64,000 nucleotides of DNA from an uncultured Pelagibacteraceae bacterium (GCA_902537845.1 CACBDC010000005.1:1-64000); one strand, 5' to 3'; numbered from the stretch's first letter, positions 1 to 9,202 are shown. The notes: a model not told the origin generated them from the sequence alone. A program made the numbers and translations.

Positions 1-555
1 AGAGCCAGCTCCAACAGTACTATTTTTTTCAATATTAACTGGTGCTACAAGTGATGAATTTGATCCTATAAAAACATTATCAGAAATTTTCGTTTTTGAT
101 TTTTTAACACCATCAAAGTTACAAGTAATTGTTCCTGCGCCTATATTTGAGTTTTTTCCAATTGAGGCATCTCCAATATAAGACAGGTGATTAACTTTAG
201 AATTTTGATTTATGTTTGATTTTTTAGTTTCAACAAAATTTCCAATTTTAGAGTTACTCTTTAAAACTGTTCCCTCTCTTAATCTGGCATATGGACCTAC
301 AACAACATTTTTTTCAATTGTAGTTCCCTCTAAATGGCTAAAAGATTTTATATATGAATTGTCACCAATTTTTACTTTTGATCCAAAAACTACGTACGGT
401 TCTACAGTAACATTTTTGCCAAATAATGTGTCTTTAGATAAAAATATTGTTTCGGGAGCAATTAAATTCACCCCTTTAGCTAAAGCTTTATTTCTTAAAA
501 CTTCTTGAGAAAGCCTATAGGCATTAGCTTTATTCAATTTATTATTTCTTTTCAT
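1..555 (-). CDS. glmU: GlmU-type acetyltransferase domain, stand-alone (3' end outside window)
   Basis: Reading the minus strand from ATG at 555, 185 codons run off the window edge. The product is a left-handed beta-helix of hexapeptide repeats that matches the C-terminal half of GlmU: an ARLREGT stretch, [17 protein letters not shown] (the catalytic His and following Tyr) and [13 protein letters not shown]. In that family it acetylates glucosamine-1-phosphate with acetyl-CoA on the way to UDP-GlcNAc. The usual ~225-residue uridylyltransferase domain is missing: upstream of 555 the frame does not resemble it, and the divergent gph gene begins at 625. The domain identity is clear. Whether the nucleotidyltransferase half lies elsewhere in the genome cannot be seen here. 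Confidence 0.85.
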   Translation of the reverse strand, partial: MKRNNKLNKANAYRLSQEVLRNKALAKGVNLIAPETIFLSKDTLFGKNVTVEPYVVFGSKVKIGDNSYIKSFSHLEGTTIEKNVVVGPYARLREGTVLKSNSKIGNFVETKKSNINQNSKVNHLSYIGDASIGKNSNIGAGTITCNFDGVKKSKTKISDNVFIGSNSSLVAPVNIEKNSTVGAGS

Positions 556-624
556 TAAAAATTTCTTTACATTAATAATGTAACTGAAATAAGTCACAAA
601 ATATTTCTTTTTAATACTTTTAAA

Positions 625-1287
625 ATGACTCAAATTTACACAATTCTTTTCGATTTAGACGGCACAATAGTAAATACTGCTCCAGATTTAATGGCAGCTC
701 ACAATCATGTAATGAAAAAATTTGGTCATGCTGAAAAAAAATTATCTGATATTAAATCATTAGCTGGTAAAGGTGCATGGGTAATGATGCAAAGATCTTT
801 TAAAGAGGAAATCAAAGATGAAAAAGTTAAAAAAGAAATGACCAAAGAATTTCTAGACTACTACTCAAAAAATATTGACCAGAACAGTCAACCACTTAAA
901 GGATCCATAGAATTTTTAAATTGGGCAAAAAATAAAAATATTTCTATGGGTGTTTGCACAAACAAACAGGAAAAATTAGCAATTGATCTTCTAAAAAAAT
1001 TAGATATGTACAAATATTTTGAATACGTTGCTGGTAGTGATACTTTTTCATTTAATAAACCTGATCCTCGACATTTAACAGATGTAGTTGAAATTATCGG
1101 TGGTGATTTAAAAAAAACAATTATGGTTGGAGATAGTGAGGTTGATGCCAATTCAGCACATAATGCAAATTTGCCATTTGTATTAGTAAAAGATGGATAT
1201 ACTGAAAAAACCGAAAAAGAAATCAAGCATGATGAATTAATTAACGACTTTATTGGGTTTGATAAAATTATTGAAAAATATTTATGA
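625..1287 (+). CDS. gph: HAD-family phosphatase, probable phosphoglycolate phosphatase
   Basis: 220 residues, normal for the Gph/PGPase branch of the haloacid dehalogenase superfamily. HAD motif I is seen as FDLDGT at residues 9-14 (nucleophile D10, acid D12), motif II as VCTNK near 112-116, and motif IV as MVGDSEVD near 168-175. It probably hydrolyses 2-phosphoglycolate or a similar small phosphate ester in the cytoplasm. Its start faces the GlmU-domain gene across about 70 bp, and its stop overlaps the LysE-family gene by 4 bp (ATGA), so those two are translationally coupled. Substrate assignment within HAD hydrolases is always loose. Confidence 0.85.
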   Translation: MTQIYTILFDLDGTIVNTAPDLMAAHNHVMKKFGHAEKKLSDIKSLAGKGAWVMMQRSFKEEIKDEKVKKEMTKEFLDYYSKNIDQNSQPLKGSIEFLNWAKNKNISMGVCTNKQEKLAIDLLKKLDMYKYFEYVAGSDTFSFNKPDPRHLTDVVEIIGGDLKKTIMVGDSEVDANSAHNANLPFVLVKDGYTEKTEKEIKHDELINDFIGFDKIIEKYL

Positions 1288-1883
1288 TAACTTTTGCTTT
1301 GTTTTCAGCATTGTCCACTTTTTATTTTACAATGTTTTTTACACCTGGCCCTAATAACGCCATGCTTACTACTTCGGGAATGAAATTTGGTTTTGTAAGA
1401 ACATTGCCTCATTTAATAGGAATTCCTTTAGGTCATATTTTGCAGATTGGTTTAACTTGTTTTGGTTTAGCTAATTTATTTTTACTTTACCCTCAGGTTC
1501 AATTTTATATGAAAATTCTATGTTTCATTTACTTAGTTTATTTAGGATGGAAAATGATTGGCTCATTTAGCTTGGTTCAAAAGGAAACAGGAAGACCGTT
1601 GAGATTTTATGAAGCTTCATTATTTCAATTCATAAACCCTAAAGCTTGGTCTATTGCTGTAACGGTTGCCTCAGGTTTTTTTCCCACTGAAGAAAATATT
1701 CTTATTGGAGTCGCATTTGTAACTATTACAGCTGCAGTTATTTGTTTTCCTACAATAAGCTTATGGGCGCTATTTGGAAGTGGTTTAAGAAAATTTGTTA
1801 CTGATGTAAAAATAAAAAAAATTATTGAATATTTGTTAGCAATTTTATTAGTATTAACTGGTTTATTTATACTGCTTAAATAA
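1284..1883 (+). CDS. LysE/RhtB family amino-acid exporter
   Basis: 199-residue hydrophobic protein with about six predicted membrane helices. It carries the family signature near the N terminus (TPGPNNAMLTTSG around residues 20-32) and the conserved NPKAW at about 117-121. The family exports amino acids such as lysine, threonine or homoserine across the inner membrane, and the substrate here is unknown. The ATG overlaps the gph stop codon. A 40-bp gap separates it from prpB. Confidence 0.88.
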   Translation: MITFALFSALSTFYFTMFFTPGPNNAMLTTSGMKFGFVRTLPHLIGIPLGHILQIGLTCFGLANLFLLYPQVQFYMKILCFIYLVYLGWKMIGSFSLVQKETGRPLRFYEASLFQFINPKAWSIAVTVASGFFPTEENILIGVAFVTITAAVICFPTISLWALFGSGLRKFVTDVKIKKIIEYLLAILLVLTGLFILLK

Positions 1884-1923
1884 TCTTTGATTTTTATACC
1901 CTCCCCTAATATAAGTCTTACGA

Positions 1924-2820
1924 ATGCATTTTACTAAAAAAACAGCTTCAGAAAAACGTTCAGATTTAGTTAAAACTTTACAATCGAAAAAATTATTAAG
2001 ATTTCCCGGCGCATATAATCCTCTTTGCGCAAAACTTATAGCTGAAATAGGATTTGATGGAGTTTACGTTTCAGGTGGTGTTATGTCGAACGATCTTGGA
2101 TTACCTGATATTGGTTTAACTACATTGAACCAAGTAAGTTATAGAAGTGCACAAATATCAAGAGTTACTGATCTTCCAACTATTGTTGATATCGATACTG
2201 GTTTTGGAAATTGTAAAAAATCAATTGAAGTATTTGAAAGCAAAGGTTTAGCAGGCTGTCATTTAGAAGATCAAGTAGCTGAAAAAAGATGCGGTCATTT
2301 AGATAACAAAGAACTTGTGTCAAAAGAAGAAATGGTAAAGAAAATTCAAGACTCCGTAAAAGCAAGAAAAGATAAAAATTTCTTAATTATAGCAAGAACA
2401 GATGCGAATTCTGTTGAAGGACTAGAAAAAACATTAGATAGAATTAAAGCTTATGAAGATGCTGGAGCTGATATGATTTTTCCTGAAGCCATGAAAGATG
2501 AAAGTGAATTTGAAAAAGTTAGAAAAGTAGCTAGAGGGTACTTGCTAGCTAATATGACTGAGTTTGGAAAATCTAAGCTGTTAGATAAAAAACAATTAGA
2601 AAATTTAGGTTACAACCTTGTAATTTATCCTGTGAGCACACAACGTCTTGCAATGCAAAATGTAGAAATAGGTTTAAAATCCATATTTAATGATGGTCAT
2701 CAAAACAATATTGTTGACAAAATGCAGACTAGAAAAAGGTTGTACGAGTTAGTAGAATATGAGAAATACAATACCCCAGATAAAAAAATTACTGATTTTT
2801 CAACAGAGGGACATGAATAA
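1924..2820 (+). CDS. prpB: 2-methylisocitrate lyase (PrpB / isocitrate lyase family)
   Basis: 298 residues, the usual PrpB length. The fold is the PEP mutase/isocitrate lyase TIM barrel. The catalytic loop is KRCGH at residues 121-125 with Cys123, and DIDTGFG near 89-95 and the ARTDA segment near 158-162 are the metal/substrate-binding parts. The family reaction cleaves 2-methylisocitrate to pyruvate and succinate in the propionate methylcitrate cycle. Its stop overlaps the start of prpC (TAATG), giving tight coupling. No prpD or acnD-like gene lies nearby, so the dehydration steps must be encoded elsewhere or done by general aconitase. Confidence 0.9.
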   Translation: MHFTKKTASEKRSDLVKTLQSKKLLRFPGAYNPLCAKLIAEIGFDGVYVSGGVMSNDLGLPDIGLTTLNQVSYRSAQISRVTDLPTIVDIDTGFGNCKKSIEVFESKGLAGCHLEDQVAEKRCGHLDNKELVSKEEMVKKIQDSVKARKDKNFLIIARTDANSVEGLEKTLDRIKAYEDAGADMIFPEAMKDESEFEKVRKVARGYLLANMTEFGKSKLLDKKQLENLGYNLVIYPVSTQRLAMQNVEIGLKSIFNDGHQNNIVDKMQTRKRLYELVEYEKYNTPDKKITDFSTEGHE

Positions 2821-3944
2821 TGAGTGAAGAAATTAAAAAAGGATTACTTGGTATAGTTGTTGATGAAACAACGATTTCGCACGTAGTTCCTGAGTTAAGC
2901 GCACTTACATACAGAGGTTACACAGTTCAAGAACTTTGTGATAAATGTGATTTTGAGGAAGTTGCATATCTAGTTCTTAATGGTGAACTTCCAAATAAAA
3001 GCCAGCTAAAAAAATTTGTAAAACAAGAAAGATCTGAGAGAAAACTTTCAAAACAAATATTAACCGATATTAAAAAGATGCCAAAAAATGCTCATCCTAT
3101 GGATGTTATTAGAACTTGTGTAAGTTTGATGGCATTAGAAGATAAAGATACTAAAGATAATTCTCCTAAAGCAAACATGAGAAAAGCAATGAGAATTTTT
3201 GCAAAAACCCCTACAGCAGTTGCTGCATATTTTAGAGCAAGAAAAGGTAAAAGTATAATCTCCCCAAGTAAAAATTTATCTTTCTCAGAAAATTTCTTTA
3301 AAATGATGTTTAATAAAGTGCCAGATAAAGAAATAGTTAGAGCATTTGATATCTCATTAATTTTATATGCTGAGCATAGTTTTAATGTTTCAACTTTTAC
3401 TGCTAGAACAATTACATCAAGCTTATCAGATTTACATGGAGCTATCACTGGAGCTATAGCTTCCCTAAAAGGTCCATTACATGGTGGAGCAAATGAAGCT
3501 GTAATGCATATGATGAAAGAAATAGGAAAACCAGAAAAAGCTAAAGCTTGGATTGAAAACGCATTAGATAAAAAGAAAGTTGTAATGGGATTTGGTCACA
3601 GAGTTTATAGGACAGGAGACTCTAGAGTGCCTACGATGAAACATTATATGTTCAAAGTAGCTAAGCTTTTAAAAAAAGAAAAGTATACAAGAATTTATGA
3701 AATTTTAGAAAAGGTTATGATAGATAAAAAGAAAATATATCCTAACGTAGATTTCCCTTGTGGTCCAACTTATTACATGATGGGAATAGATATTGATTTT
3801 TATACACCAATTTTCGTTATGTCGAGAATAACTGGTTGGTCAGCACACATCATGGAGCAGCATGCATCTAATAAATTAATTAGACCTTTATCTAAATATA
3901 GAGGTGCTGAGGTAAGAGAAGTAATGCTGTTGAACCAAAGATAA
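2820..3944 (+). CDS. prpC: 2-methylcitrate synthase / citrate synthase family
   Basis: 374 residues, the length of the short citrate/methylcitrate synthases. Recognisable pieces are GPLHGGANE (substrate-binding His), GFGHRVYR (second active-site His) and the NVDFPCG segment carrying the catalytic Asp. It condenses propionyl-CoA (or acetyl-CoA) with oxaloacetate. Immediate coupling to prpB supports the methylcitrate role. In this family sequence alone does not cleanly separate methylcitrate from citrate synthase. Confidence 0.88.
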   Translation: MSEEIKKGLLGIVVDETTISHVVPELSALTYRGYTVQELCDKCDFEEVAYLVLNGELPNKSQLKKFVKQERSERKLSKQILTDIKKMPKNAHPMDVIRTCVSLMALEDKDTKDNSPKANMRKAMRIFAKTPTAVAAYFRARKGKSIISPSKNLSFSENFFKMMFNKVPDKEIVRAFDISLILYAEHSFNVSTFTARTITSSLSDLHGAITGAIASLKGPLHGGANEAVMHMMKEIGKPEKAKAWIENALDKKKVVMGFGHRVYRTGDSRVPTMKHYMFKVAKLLKKEKYTRIYEILEKVMIDKKKIYPNVDFPCGPTYYMMGIDIDFYTPIFVMSRITGWSAHIMEQHASNKLIRPLSKYRGAEVREVMLLNQR

Positions 3945-4130
3945 ATGACTTTAACAAATTTACTTTTATTTTTAATTTTAGTTACTCTGGCCACATACAC
4001 GTTTATGCCTTGGAAAGGTATAGATAAAGGTTCTCTGATCAAAGTGGCATCTCAATGGTTTATGTGGTTTGCAATATTCGCGATCGTAATTTTTCTATCT
4101 ACTCTCTTTGGAATTGAAGTTTCTGGATAA
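3945..4130 (+). CDS. small two-helix membrane protein, unknown function
   Basis: 61 residues beginning at the base after the prpC stop. Two hydrophobic stretches (about residues 4-21 and 36-56) are separated by a short charged loop with MPWKGIDKGS, so two membrane spans are likely. Its end overlaps the following methyltransferase by 23 bp. I do not recognise the family. Coupling on both sides indicates that it is translated as part of the prp operon. Confidence 0.6.
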   Translation: MTLTNLLLFLILVTLATYTFMPWKGIDKGSLIKVASQWFMWFAIFAIVIFLSTLFGIEVSG

Positions 4131-5016
4131 ATATTTTTTTCAAAAAACAAGAATTTTAGACGGAGGTATGGGTCAGGAGCTCCTTAACCGAGGTGTTAAA
4201 CCTCATGGAACTTTGTGGGGAGCCTCGGCATTGTATAAAAAGAAATACCATAAAATAGTTGTCAAAACTCATTTAGACTTCATTAAAGCCGGAGCAGAAA
4301 TTATAGTAACGAATAGTTTTGGTAGCAGAAAACGAAGGCTGATCGAAAATGGTTTAGTAAAAGAATACAAAAACCTGAACGATCTAGCAGGAAAACTTGC
4401 AAAAAAAGCCGTAGGTATCTCCAAGAAAAAAGTTTTGATTGCTGGAAGTCTACCGCCTCAAAATTTTACTTATTTTGCCGACCTTGGAAAAGATCTTAAG
4501 TTTATAAAAGAAAGTTTTAGATCCCAGGCAAAATATCTCAATCCATATGTGGATTTCTTTTATTTAGACGTAATGAGTAGCTGGAAAGAATGTTCATTAG
4601 GTTTAAATGCTATTAAAAAATACAAAAAAAAAATTTTAGTCGGCATCCATATTAGGAGCAAAGGATTATTACCCTCAGGTGAAAAATTTATAAGTGTTGC
4701 AAAAAAAGTCCAAAAACACAAACCCATTGGAATTATAGCTTCTTGTGTTTCGTTTGAGGATCTTAATGAAGTAATAAAAGATGTAAAAAAACTTAAAGTC
4801 CCATTTGGCTTTAAAATTAATGCTTTTGAACATATTCCTCCAGGTTGGAAGCCTGACTCAAATAATCCAAAAGTTCAGCTTGGAAAAAGAAAAGATCTTA
4901 CTCCTAAAAAGTTTTTTGAAATTTGTAGAAAATTAAAAAGTAAAGGAGCTAGAATAATTGGAGGATGTTGTGAAATTACTCCAAAACATATAGAGAAATT
5001 AAAGTCTTTAGTGTGA
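4108..5016 (+). CDS. homocysteine S-methyltransferase family protein (MmuM/BHMT-like)
   Basis: 302 residues. The N terminus carries LDGGMGQELL, and the zinc site is visible as Cys in IIASCVSFED plus the C-terminal GGCCE (C287, C288). This is the three-Cys arrangement of betaine- or S-methylmethionine-homocysteine methyltransferases. These enzymes move a methyl group to homocysteine to make methionine. The first Cys motif reads ASC rather than the usual G-N-C, so the methyl donor is uncertain. It abuts, convergently with 9 bp overlap, the ProW-type permease, which makes a betaine or sulfonium donor plausible. The start at 4108 overlaps the small membrane gene; a later start is possible. Confidence 0.82.
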   Translation: MELKFLDKYFFQKTRILDGGMGQELLNRGVKPHGTLWGASALYKKKYHKIVVKTHLDFIKAGAEIIVTNSFGSRKRRLIENGLVKEYKNLNDLAGKLAKKAVGISKKKVLIAGSLPPQNFTYFADLGKDLKFIKESFRSQAKYLNPYVDFFYLDVMSSWKECSLGLNAIKKYKKKILVGIHIRSKGLLPSGEKFISVAKKVQKHKPIGIIASCVSFEDLNEVIKDVKKLKVPFGFKINAFEHIPPGWKPDSNNPKVQLGKRKDLTPKKFFEICRKLKSKGARIIGGCCEITPKHIEKLKSLV

Positions 5017-5859
5017 TTTAATTATTTTTTGTGTAATTCTATCTAAAATTATTGCTAAAATTACTATTCCTGTTCCGCCAATAACTGCAGAGCCCACGTC
5101 GAGTCTTCCTAGTGCGATATATACAGTTAAACCTAGCCCTCCAGCACCTATAAGAGCTGCAATAACCACCATCGACAATGCAAGCATTAATGTTTGATTT
5201 ACTCCTGCCATTATAGTTTTTAATGACAATGGGATTTCAATTTTAATTAATATTAAAAATTTTGTAAGTCCTAAGCTTGATCCTGCTTCTTTAAATCCTT
5301 TGCCAACCTGTCTAATACCTAAATTTGTTAATCGAATAATTGGTGGCAAAGCAAATATAATTGTAGCAACTACACCAGGGGTTAAACCAACTCCAAAAAG
5401 CATAACTACAGGAATTAAATAAACGAAACTTGGTATGGTTTGCATGATATCAAGTATTGGACGTAAAATTATTTCAAAAGTATTACTTCGAGAAGCAAGT
5501 ATACCTAATGGTATACCAATTAACATACAAAAAATAACTGCTGTAAAAATCATTGCTAATGTGGTCATGCTCTCAGACCATAGATCAACTAGATCTATAA
5601 AAACTAAACTTAAAAAAGAAAATATTGCAAACTTTAGTCCGTTAGTCCTATAAGCAAAAAAAATAAATATTAATAGAATGATTGGAAATGGAATAAAGTT
5701 AAAAAGAGAGTCTAAACTATTTAATACAGTGTCTATTGGGGCTGAAATTTTTTTAAAGAGTGGCCGTTGTTCAAATAGCCACTCTTTAATATTTCCCTCT
5801 ATCCATTCACCTATTGGAATGTATATTTCGTAATCTGAAGGGGCTAATTTTAAACTCAT
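5008..5859 (-). CDS. proW: glycine betaine/proline-type ABC permease
   Basis: 283 residues. An N-terminal segment carries SMT-like SESMTTL, and five or more hydrophobic helices follow, with the binding-protein-dependent permease EAA-type loop (KEAGSSLGLTKF, about residues 191-202). Sequence style and neighbours place it in the ProW/OpuAB family, the inner-membrane channel for quaternary-amine osmolytes. It is the last gene of the proX-proX-proW set and starts 18 bp after the nearer binding protein. No ATPase gene (proV) is present on either side. Confidence 0.88.
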   Translation of the reverse strand: MSLKLAPSDYEIYIPIGEWIEGNIKEWLFEQRPLFKKISAPIDTVLNSLDSLFNFIPFPIILLIFIFFAYRTNGLKFAIFSFLSLVFIDLVDLWSESMTTLAMIFTAVIFCMLIGIPLGILASRSNTFEIILRPILDIMQTIPSFVYLIPVVMLFGVGLTPGVVATIIFALPPIIRLTNLGIRQVGKGFKEAGSSLGLTKFLILIKIEIPLSLKTIMAGVNQTLMLALSMVVIAALIGAGGLGLTVYIALGRLDVGSAVIGGTGIVILAIILDRITQKIIKSH

Positions 5860-5877
5860 TAAAATTAACCTGAACCT

Positions 5878-6819
5878 TTACTTGATCCAACTATCAAATG
5901 TACTTTGATTAGCTTTTATCCATTCAGCTGCGTGTTTCTTAATAGCCTTTTCACTTTTCTCACCCTTGTTCATTTTCAAGTTCTGAGCTGCAATATCTCC
6001 AAGAGGAATAGAAGCTTTTTTAAGCATCTTCTCTACTTTTGGATTTGCTTTAAGAAAATCTACATTTGCTGCTGGTCTGATATCATCAGCACCAAAACCT
6101 AAATTTACTTTAGACTTTGTTGCATTAGCGATCTTAGTAGGTTTTGTTTTACTGTATGGAACTTCAATCCAAACTACATCTTTACCAAGTTTTAAAGCAC
6201 CAACAGTCCAGTTAGGTGTCCATGTATAAAATAGAATTGATTTTCCATTTTTGTATTTAGACACTGCATCTGCCATTGAAGCTGAGTAGTCTGCTTTTAC
6301 CGGATTAATAAATTCACCTAATCCAAGTTCATCAAAGTGTTTTGTGATTTGTTTTTCACATCCCCAACCCGGAGGGCAAGCAACCATGTCTGCTTTTCCA
6401 TCGCCGTTAGAGTCAAACTCTTTTGCATGTTTTTTGATATCCATTACGCTTTTGATACCAAATTTATCTGCTGATTTTTTATCAATTAAGTAACCTTGGG
6501 CTCCCCCGCCTTTCATTACATAACCAACTGGTTTAACTTTTCCTTTGGACTCTGAAATGTAACCATCATGAGTACCGAACCAGCCGTTCACCCATAAATC
6601 AACATCGCCTGATGTTGCCGCTACATAAAATACTTGAGGTTTCATTACAGTTGGGCCTGAAACTTTGTAACCCATTTTCTCAAGAGCCGCCTTATAGATC
6701 TCAGCCTGAAAATAGCCTGTATCCCAGTCTGCTTTACCCATCTTGATCTCATTAGCGAACACAGCACTACTAATAGTAAGAGCTGCAATTATTGACACTA
6801 AATGTTTTAAATATCTCAT
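5878..6819 (-). CDS. proX: ProX-type glycine betaine/proline substrate-binding protein (copy 1)
   Basis: 313 residues with an N-terminal signal peptide ending near ANA/FANE (about residue 23). The mature part starts with KMGKADWDTGYF and contains VNGWFGTHDGY and CPPGWGCEK, Trp-rich segments typical of the aromatic cage that holds a quaternary ammonium group in ProX/OpuAC proteins. It is periplasmic and delivers ligand to the ProW permease encoded 18 bp downstream. It is closely similar along its whole length to the upstream copy, with differences such as CPPGWGCEK here versus CHPGWGCEK there. Confidence 0.9.
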   Translation of the reverse strand: MRYLKHLVSIIAALTISSAVFANEIKMGKADWDTGYFQAEIYKAALEKMGYKVSGPTVMKPQVFYVAATSGDVDLWVNGWFGTHDGYISESKGKVKPVGYVMKGGGAQGYLIDKKSADKFGIKSVMDIKKHAKEFDSNGDGKADMVACPPGWGCEKQITKHFDELGLGEFINPVKADYSASMADAVSKYKNGKSILFYTWTPNWTVGALKLGKDVVWIEVPYSKTKPTKIANATKSKVNLGFGADDIRPAANVDFLKANPKVEKMLKKASIPLGDIAAQNLKMNKGEKSEKAIKKHAAEWIKANQSTFDSWIK

Positions 6820-6901
6820 TTTCCCTCCTAAATTTTAAAAATTTTAACATGATAAGAATTTTATTGTAACCGTAATACAACTAAAAAGTGAGATATGTCT
6901 T

Positions 6902-6925
6902 ATATGCGCACTCTCGTGCGCATAT
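6902..6925 (-). terminator. perfect 10-bp stem-loop between the two proX genes
   Basis: The inverted repeat ATATGCGCAC / GTGCGCATAT has a TCTC loop and is perfectly paired. It sits 22 bp beyond the stop of the upstream proX copy. In the minus-strand transcript the stem is not followed by a clean U-run, whereas on the plus strand TTTT follows. I read it as a 3'-end stabiliser or partial terminator that lowers read-through into copy 1 and proW. Its G+C-rich stem stands out sharply in this A+T-rich DNA. Confidence 0.55.
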
Positions 6926-6947
6926 TTTCTTATTTGCTAATTTTAAC

Positions 6948-7889
6948 TTAATTTATCCAGCTATTAAAAGTTTTTTGATTTGATTTGATCCATTCTTCAG
7001 CATGTTTCTTTATGGCTTTTTCGCTTTTCTCACCTTTATTCATTCTTAAGTTCTGAGCAGCAATGTCAGCTAAAGGTATAGATGCTTTTTTTAAAAACTT
7101 TTCTACTTTTGGATTAGCTTTTAAAAAATCAACATTTGCAGCTGGTCTAATATCGTTTACACCAAATCCCATATTAAGTTTTGACTTTGTTGCATTTGGC
7201 ACACTTACAACTTTTGTTTCGCTAAAAGGAGCTTCAATCCAAACTACATCTTCACCTAATTTTAGAGTTCCAACTGTCCAATTCGGTGTCCAAGTATAAA
7301 ATAATACTGATTTACCATTTTTATATCTTGAAATTATATCTGCCATAGCAGCTGAGTAATCTGCTTTTATTGGATTAATAAATTCACCCAGACCAAGTTC
7401 CTCAAAATGTCTTGATATAATTTTTTCGCAACCCCATCCTGGATGACAAGCTACCATATCTGCTTTACCATCACCATTTGAGTCAAACTCTTTGGCATGA
7501 TTTTTTATGTCCATTACAGATTTTATATTGAATTTGTCTGCAGTTTTTTTATCAATTAAGTAACCTTGCAAGCCACCACTTTTTGCAACATAGCCTACAG
7601 GCTTAACCTTTCCCATAGCTTCTTTCACATATGAATCGTGGTTTCCAAACCATCCATTTACCCAAAGGTCCATATCTCCAGCTGCTGCCGCTACATAGAA
7701 TACCTGTGGTTTCATAACAGTTGGGCCAGTAACTTTATAACCCATTTTCTCTAGTGCTTTTTTATAAACTTCTGCTTGGAAATAACCTGTATCCCAATCA
7801 GCTTTACCCATTTTTATTTCTTTTGCATTTATCGATAAACTTAATGTTGAAACAAAAACTATTGTTATTAATGTTTTAAACAATTTCAT
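6948..7889 (-). CDS. proX: ProX-type substrate-binding protein (copy 2)
   Basis: 313 residues, the same length as the downstream copy and alignable without evident gaps. Signal peptide is residues 1 to about 22 (ending SINA). The same ligand-binding blocks are present: KMGKADWDTGYF, VNGWFGNHDSY, PGWGCEK and FYTWTPNWT. Function is expected to be periplasmic capture of glycine betaine, proline or a related methylated amine. It is first in the minus-strand set. A hairpin separates it from copy 1, so it may be made in excess. Tandem duplication is the simplest origin. Confidence 0.9.
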   Translation of the reverse strand: MKLFKTLITIVFVSTLSLSINAKEIKMGKADWDTGYFQAEVYKKALEKMGYKVTGPTVMKPQVFYVAAAAGDMDLWVNGWFGNHDSYVKEAMGKVKPVGYVAKSGGLQGYLIDKKTADKFNIKSVMDIKNHAKEFDSNGDGKADMVACHPGWGCEKIISRHFEELGLGEFINPIKADYSAAMADIISRYKNGKSVLFYTWTPNWTVGTLKLGEDVVWIEAPFSETKVVSVPNATKSKLNMGFGVNDIRPAANVDFLKANPKVEKFLKKASIPLADIAAQNLRMNKGEKSEKAIKKHAEEWIKSNQKTFNSWIN

Positions 7890-7976
7890 AATTATCCTTT
7901 TGTTGGAGTTATATTAAATTATTCAAAATTTTAATGAAAATAGAGTATTGTCGCAGAAATATTTTTAAGAGGTAAT

Positions 7977-8375
7977 CTAATCTTTTTTGCACTTTTTACA
8001 AATACCAAAGAATTCTAAATTAAATCTTTTAAATTTCATCCCTTTTTTATGATTAAAACCTGATAAATATTTTGAGAGTTTGGTATCACTGATTTCATCT
8101 ACCATTTCACAACTTTCACAGATCGAAAACGCAGTTGCTTTAGAAATTTCACAATCTGAACTCCTGCATGCAACAAAAGCATTTTTGCTTTCTATTTTAT
8201 GAATTTTACCCATTTCAATCAACTTATCTAAAGCTCGATAAATTTGTTGAGGCGCGTTAATTCCTTTTTTTTGTACATTAAAAAGTATGGAATAAGCTTT
8301 TAAAGGACCTTTTGCCTTTTCGATAATATCTAAAACAATTTGCTGATTTCTAGAAAGTATTTGTACTTGTGCCAT
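7977..8375 (-). CDS. zur: Fur-family repressor, probable zinc uptake regulator Zur
   Basis: 132 residues. The N-terminal winged helix contains SRNQQIVLDIIE and GINAPQQIYRALDKLIE (recognition helix). The C-terminal half has two Cys pairs, CESC and CKKC, matching the structural zinc site of Fur/Zur proteins. It lies 23 bp downstream of znuB in the same direction, so it reads as the last gene of a znuC-znuB-zur operon and would control that operon through the sites at 9981-10011. Zur rather than Fur is inferred from the zinc-transporter context. Confidence 0.88.
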   Translation of the reverse strand: MAQVQILSRNQQIVLDIIEKAKGPLKAYSILFNVQKKGINAPQQIYRALDKLIEMGKIHKIESKNAFVACRSSDCEISKATAFSICESCEMVDEISDTKLSKYLSGFNHKKGMKFKRFNLEFFGICKKCKKD

Positions 8376-8398
8376 AAATCTAAATTACCAATTTTATA

Positions 8399-9202
8399 TC
8401 ATTTTTTCAATTCAGAATAATTTTTGATCTTAATAAGTGTAAGACAAAATAAAACTAACGCTGCTGTTATTATCGATGGTCCTGAAGGAGTGTTAATTTG
8501 TAAAGATGAAAACAAACCAATTATTACTGATAACAAGCCACCTATAATTGATAACTTAACCATCTGTGTTGGATTGTTTGAAACGTTTCTAGCCATTGCA
8601 GCAGGCATAATTAACATTCCTGTTATTAGCAGTAGCCCTACAATTTTAATTGATATTGCAATTATCGCTGCTAATAAAACTGTAAAGATTGCATTCACTT
8701 TATCAGGGTTCATGCCCTCGGCTTCAGCAAGTTCATGATTAACTGTTGAAGCAAACAAAGGTTTCCAAATAAATTTAAGTATGAATAAGATAAATGCTCC
8801 ACCGATCCAAATTATCAATAGATCCATTTCATTTACAGCTAAGATGTCACCAAATAACAATCCCATTATATCAAACCGGATCGTGGTAAGAAAACCAATT
8901 ACTACTAACCCAACTGCTAGAGATGAATGTGCTAATAAACCTAATAATGCATCACCAGGTAGTTTTGTAGTTTTTTGAAGTTTTAAAAGTATCAATGCGA
9001 TCGCTGATGAAATTAAAAAAACTGAAAATGCAATATTTAATTCAAAAAAGAAAGCTATAGTTACACCAAGAAGTGCGGAGTGAGATAATGTATCGCCAAA
9101 AAAAGATAATCTTCTCCAAATTATAAAACATCCAAGAGGTCCAGTGACTAATGCGATTCCAATTCCAGCAATTAAAGCTCTTATAAAAAAATCATCAAAC
9201 AT
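8399..9202 (-). CDS. znuB: zinc ABC transporter permease ZnuB
   Basis: 267 residues, almost wholly hydrophobic with about eight helices, of the ABC-3 metal permease family. Family features include GCFIIWRRLSFFGDTLSHSA near the N terminus (conserved GD-LSH) and ITGMLIMPAA in the later half. It forms the inner-membrane channel for Zn2+ (less likely Mn2+). Its ATG follows directly on the znuC stop with no gap, and zur follows. Zinc specificity comes from the adjacent His-rich ZnuA and Zur. Confidence 0.9.
   Translation of the reverse strand: MFDDFFIRALIAGIGIALVTGPLGCFIIWRRLSFFGDTLSHSALLGVTIAFFFELNIAFSVFLISSAIALILLKLQKTTKLPGDALLGLLAHSSLAVGLVVIGFLTTIRFDIMGLLFGDILAVNEMDLLIIWIGGAFILFILKFIWKPLFASTVNHELAEAEGMNPDKVNAIFTVLLAAIIAISIKIVGLLLITGMLIMPAAMARNVSNNPTQMVKLSIIGGLLSVIIGLFSSLQINTPSGPSIITAALVLFCLTLIKIKNYSELKK

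Noticed and set aside
212-508. 98-residue plus-strand frame at the left edge
   Set aside because: It is the antisense shadow of the GlmU acetyltransferase domain, whose hexapeptide repeats on the minus strand are unmistakable.
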